From Panagrolaimus kolymaensis (lineage: Eukaryota; Nematoda; Chromadorea; Rhabditida; Panagrolaimidae): 64,000 nucleotides of DNA. The stretch covers positions 186,001 through 250,000 of the forward strand of contig JAJQJQ010000068.1 of the NCBI GenBank assembly GCA_028622995.1, read 5' to 3'. Under the pieces are notes generated by a model. It did no database searches. It worked only from the letters and a program-made list of their open reading frames with translations, and was not told the DNA's origin. A program made the translations under genes and the position numbers. Of the stretch, positions 62,001 through 64,000 are shown in pieces. Each line of letters opens with the position of its first letter. The stretch's first letter is position 1.

Positions 62001-64000
62001 GAGTAAAGAAATGTCATACAGGTATCAATGGTGCCAATAAAGCCAAAATATGTAAAGCATTTCTTAGAACATTGTGATCATGAGTAAATCGGATGACTTT
62101 CACCATAAAATCGAGTCGAACACTGTTGCTGAGTAAATTTGCAGCATCGGGTTTTTGCACATGTTTCAAGAAAAGTGACATAATCAAGCTGAGTTTATAG
62201 TTGTCATAATCTGAATCTTTTTTAGCTTCAATGACCCTAAAAAATAAGCAGTTAAAGCAACAATCAAAAAAGTGTATTTCTCACTCTTCAACGACATCAA
62301 ATAAGAAAACAAAAAGTCTTGTATCAGCATTGTAATGAGCATTGATGTTCAAAATTTCAAGTACAAATATTATCCGCTTTTGATATTGTTCATCTGTTTC
62401 ATTGTGGAAAGCTGGTTCAACTTCTCTTACACCAAAAGGTTTGGCTTTCTTTGCTTCAGGTTCAGTTTTAGCTTTTGATAGAAGTTTAAAGATGAAATCA
62501 GAGCTTAATGGAACCTAAAATCGAATAATAAGTTTTGTTAATAAAAGTGAGTAAAAGCTTACATAAGAAAGAGCAACTTTCAATTCTTCTCTGACAGGAA
62601 CCACTGATGATGTTAAAATCGAGATAACTTTGACAATAAAACTTTCAAAATCTTCTTGATCGAACTTTTTAATATATTCTGGTCGTGTGAAAGATTCAAG
62701 CATGAAGGCGATTTCATCCCATTTTTTACTTGAAAACTTGTAAACGATAACTAATGGACTTTCATTGAAAGGCTTCTTTTGTTCAGGTTCGACGAGATTA
62801 TTGAGTTGTACTTTACGCTAAAAAAAATGAAAGGATTAACACTATTCATAGAAGAAATGAATTTACGGTTGCTTTAGAATCAGTGGTGACATCTTTATCA
62901 TCCATGATATCTTCAACACTCTTAGTGCTACTGGTTCGTCGTCTTCTCTTCCGCTTTCTTTCAATATCAAGATCACCGATTTCATGAGGTTGAATTTGAC
63001 ATTGTTCAATTAAGACAGCAATAGTTTCTTCATCTTTTTTCTTGTTCTTTGTTCGAAGAACATCAAATTCTGGACCAAATCGAAGAATAACAGATTTCAA
63101 GTTTCTTAGAAGAGTTTTAGGTAATTTCACATTTTCATCGTTGACCATATTTTCGATAACAAGAGCCATTAAATCTGTTGCTTGACGTGATGAAAGCTTA
63201 TTTGAAACAGTTGTAACATCAAAGATTGCAAGTAAATCTGAGAAATCTTCATCTTCGACACCTTGATTGTAAATTGTGAGAAGCGTGGACCAAAATGGAC
63301 GTAAGAAACCAGCGAGATCAGTTTCATCTTGAATCTTTTGAAAGTAATTGATAAGATCAAGTTCATCTCGACGTTTGATCATTCGACGAATAGTTTTGAT
63401 TGGAAGACTATCAAGCGTTTGACGTTGGCAAATAACAATGAGAGTATCGATCGCTGATTGGAACATATGTGGTTTGACTTTCTGAAACAGCAAAAATGAA
63501 AAAAGTTTGAAACAACACAAAACATACGTTTAAAAGCAATGAAATAACAGGGAAAAGTATTTCTTGAGTTAAGGTGACAGTCATAACAAGTTGAGTAACA
63601 AGGATCATACCAGCCATTTTAAAGGGATAAACTTTCGATCTAAAACAAGAGAGTGTGTCAAAAGAAGCAGTAAAAGAAAAACTTACTTTAAAGCATTACC
63701 AAGATGAGGCATAATACGAGAAATCATTTGGTCGGTAGCATTTGCAGGATCTTCAAATAAGCTTGCAATAAGTTTAGCAAAGAACAAGTAAAAGTATTGG
63801 AAATTCTTTTCAATGTATTCTTCGTCGAAGGTCTAAAAAATGGCAGGTAAAAACACACATTGAAGCTTTTCTAAAGATCATACCTTTGTCAAATTAGTAA
63901 CAAAGTTAGAAACAGCTCCAATTAGATGCATGTTTCCACCAGCGATCAAACATTGCCTTGTGATGAAGTTGAATGGAACAGGTGCACCTTCTTTTGTTAC
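59067..64000 (-). CDS. HEATR1/UTP10 (BP28) homologue, C-terminal part; 5' end outside window
   Basis: Eleven exons read in phase: 63884-64000 (continues), 63687-63832, 63528-63639, 62867-63481, 62563-62817, 62285-62514, 62020-62236, 60746-61972, 59968-60699, 59509-59918 and 59067-59457, giving about 1,480 aa. The sequence is helical HEAT-type repeat throughout. A highly basic segment RKRKRRRR lies near residue 285 of the visible part, a likely nucleolar localisation signal. The C-terminal end (YLSELLEDTNKKVTTQAEKT ... LLREKFG) matches the conserved BP28 C-terminal region. HEATR1 is a scaffold of the t-UTP complex in the small-subunit processome and supports RNA polymerase I transcription. The N-terminal part must lie beyond 64000. 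Confidence 0.85.

Overview
This window is nuclear DNA from a nematode. The sequence is strongly AT-rich. Genes carry short introns, mostly 45-60 bp, ending in TTTTAG or TTTTCAG. Several start codons sit a few bases after a possible spliced-leader acceptor. The gene families also point to nematodes: supplementary nuclear receptor, 7TM chemoreceptor, sigma-class GST, UDP-glucuronosyltransferases and lineage-restricted cysteine-rich secreted proteins. I cannot name the species. Exon boundaries were read by eye from splice sites and reading-frame phase; expect errors of a base or so.

Layout. 1-330: tail of a membrane-protein gene. 2.5-4.8 kb: TMEM144-like transporter, with one foldback MITE just before its start codon and another, with identical arms, in an intron. 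5.2-9.6 kb: large secreted cysteine-rich protein (minus). 12.8-14.7 kb: nuclear hormone receptor (minus). 15.1 kb: tRNA-related SINE. 16.8-17.9 kb: chemoreceptor-type GPCR (minus). 20.2-22.6 kb: degenerate, permuted Hsp70-like gene with a G-rich hAT-type element in an intron. 24.2-25.0 kb: sigma GST (minus). 25.1-26.2 kb: Mutator-like foldback element made of GTCGAC-rich repeats. 27.2-30.5 kb: UGT locus with two alternative N-terminal exon pairs and one set of C-terminal exons (minus). 30.9-37.5 kb: large adhesion-type 7TM receptor with mucin-like and von Willebrand A-like ectodomain (minus).

39.3-40.7 kb: PRPP synthetase. 42.8-43.7 kb: TatD-family nuclease (minus). 44.3-44.7 kb: RNA polymerase I subunit RPA12. 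45-49.6 kb: gene fragments, a 200-bp duplication and a SNAPC4-like Myb gene with apparent stops and a frameshift. 50.1-50.45 kb: two small tandem arrays. 50.55-54.56 kb: an intact-looking autonomous hAT transposon with ~453-bp terminal inverted repeats and an 8-bp target duplication. 55.1-55.9 kb: secreted cysteine-rich protein (minus). 57.5-58.5 kb: STAR/KH RNA-binding protein (minus). 59.1-64 kb: 3' part of the HEATR1/UTP10 gene (minus), running off the window.

The genes form no obvious operon or shared pathway. RPA12, SNAPC4 and HEATR1 all serve stable-RNA transcription or rRNA production and lie within 20 kb, but on different strands with unrelated genes between. The most unusual content is the density of distinct inverted-repeat DNA elements (at least six) and three odd gene architectures: shared-exon UGT, vWA-mucin 7TM receptor and permuted Hsp70.
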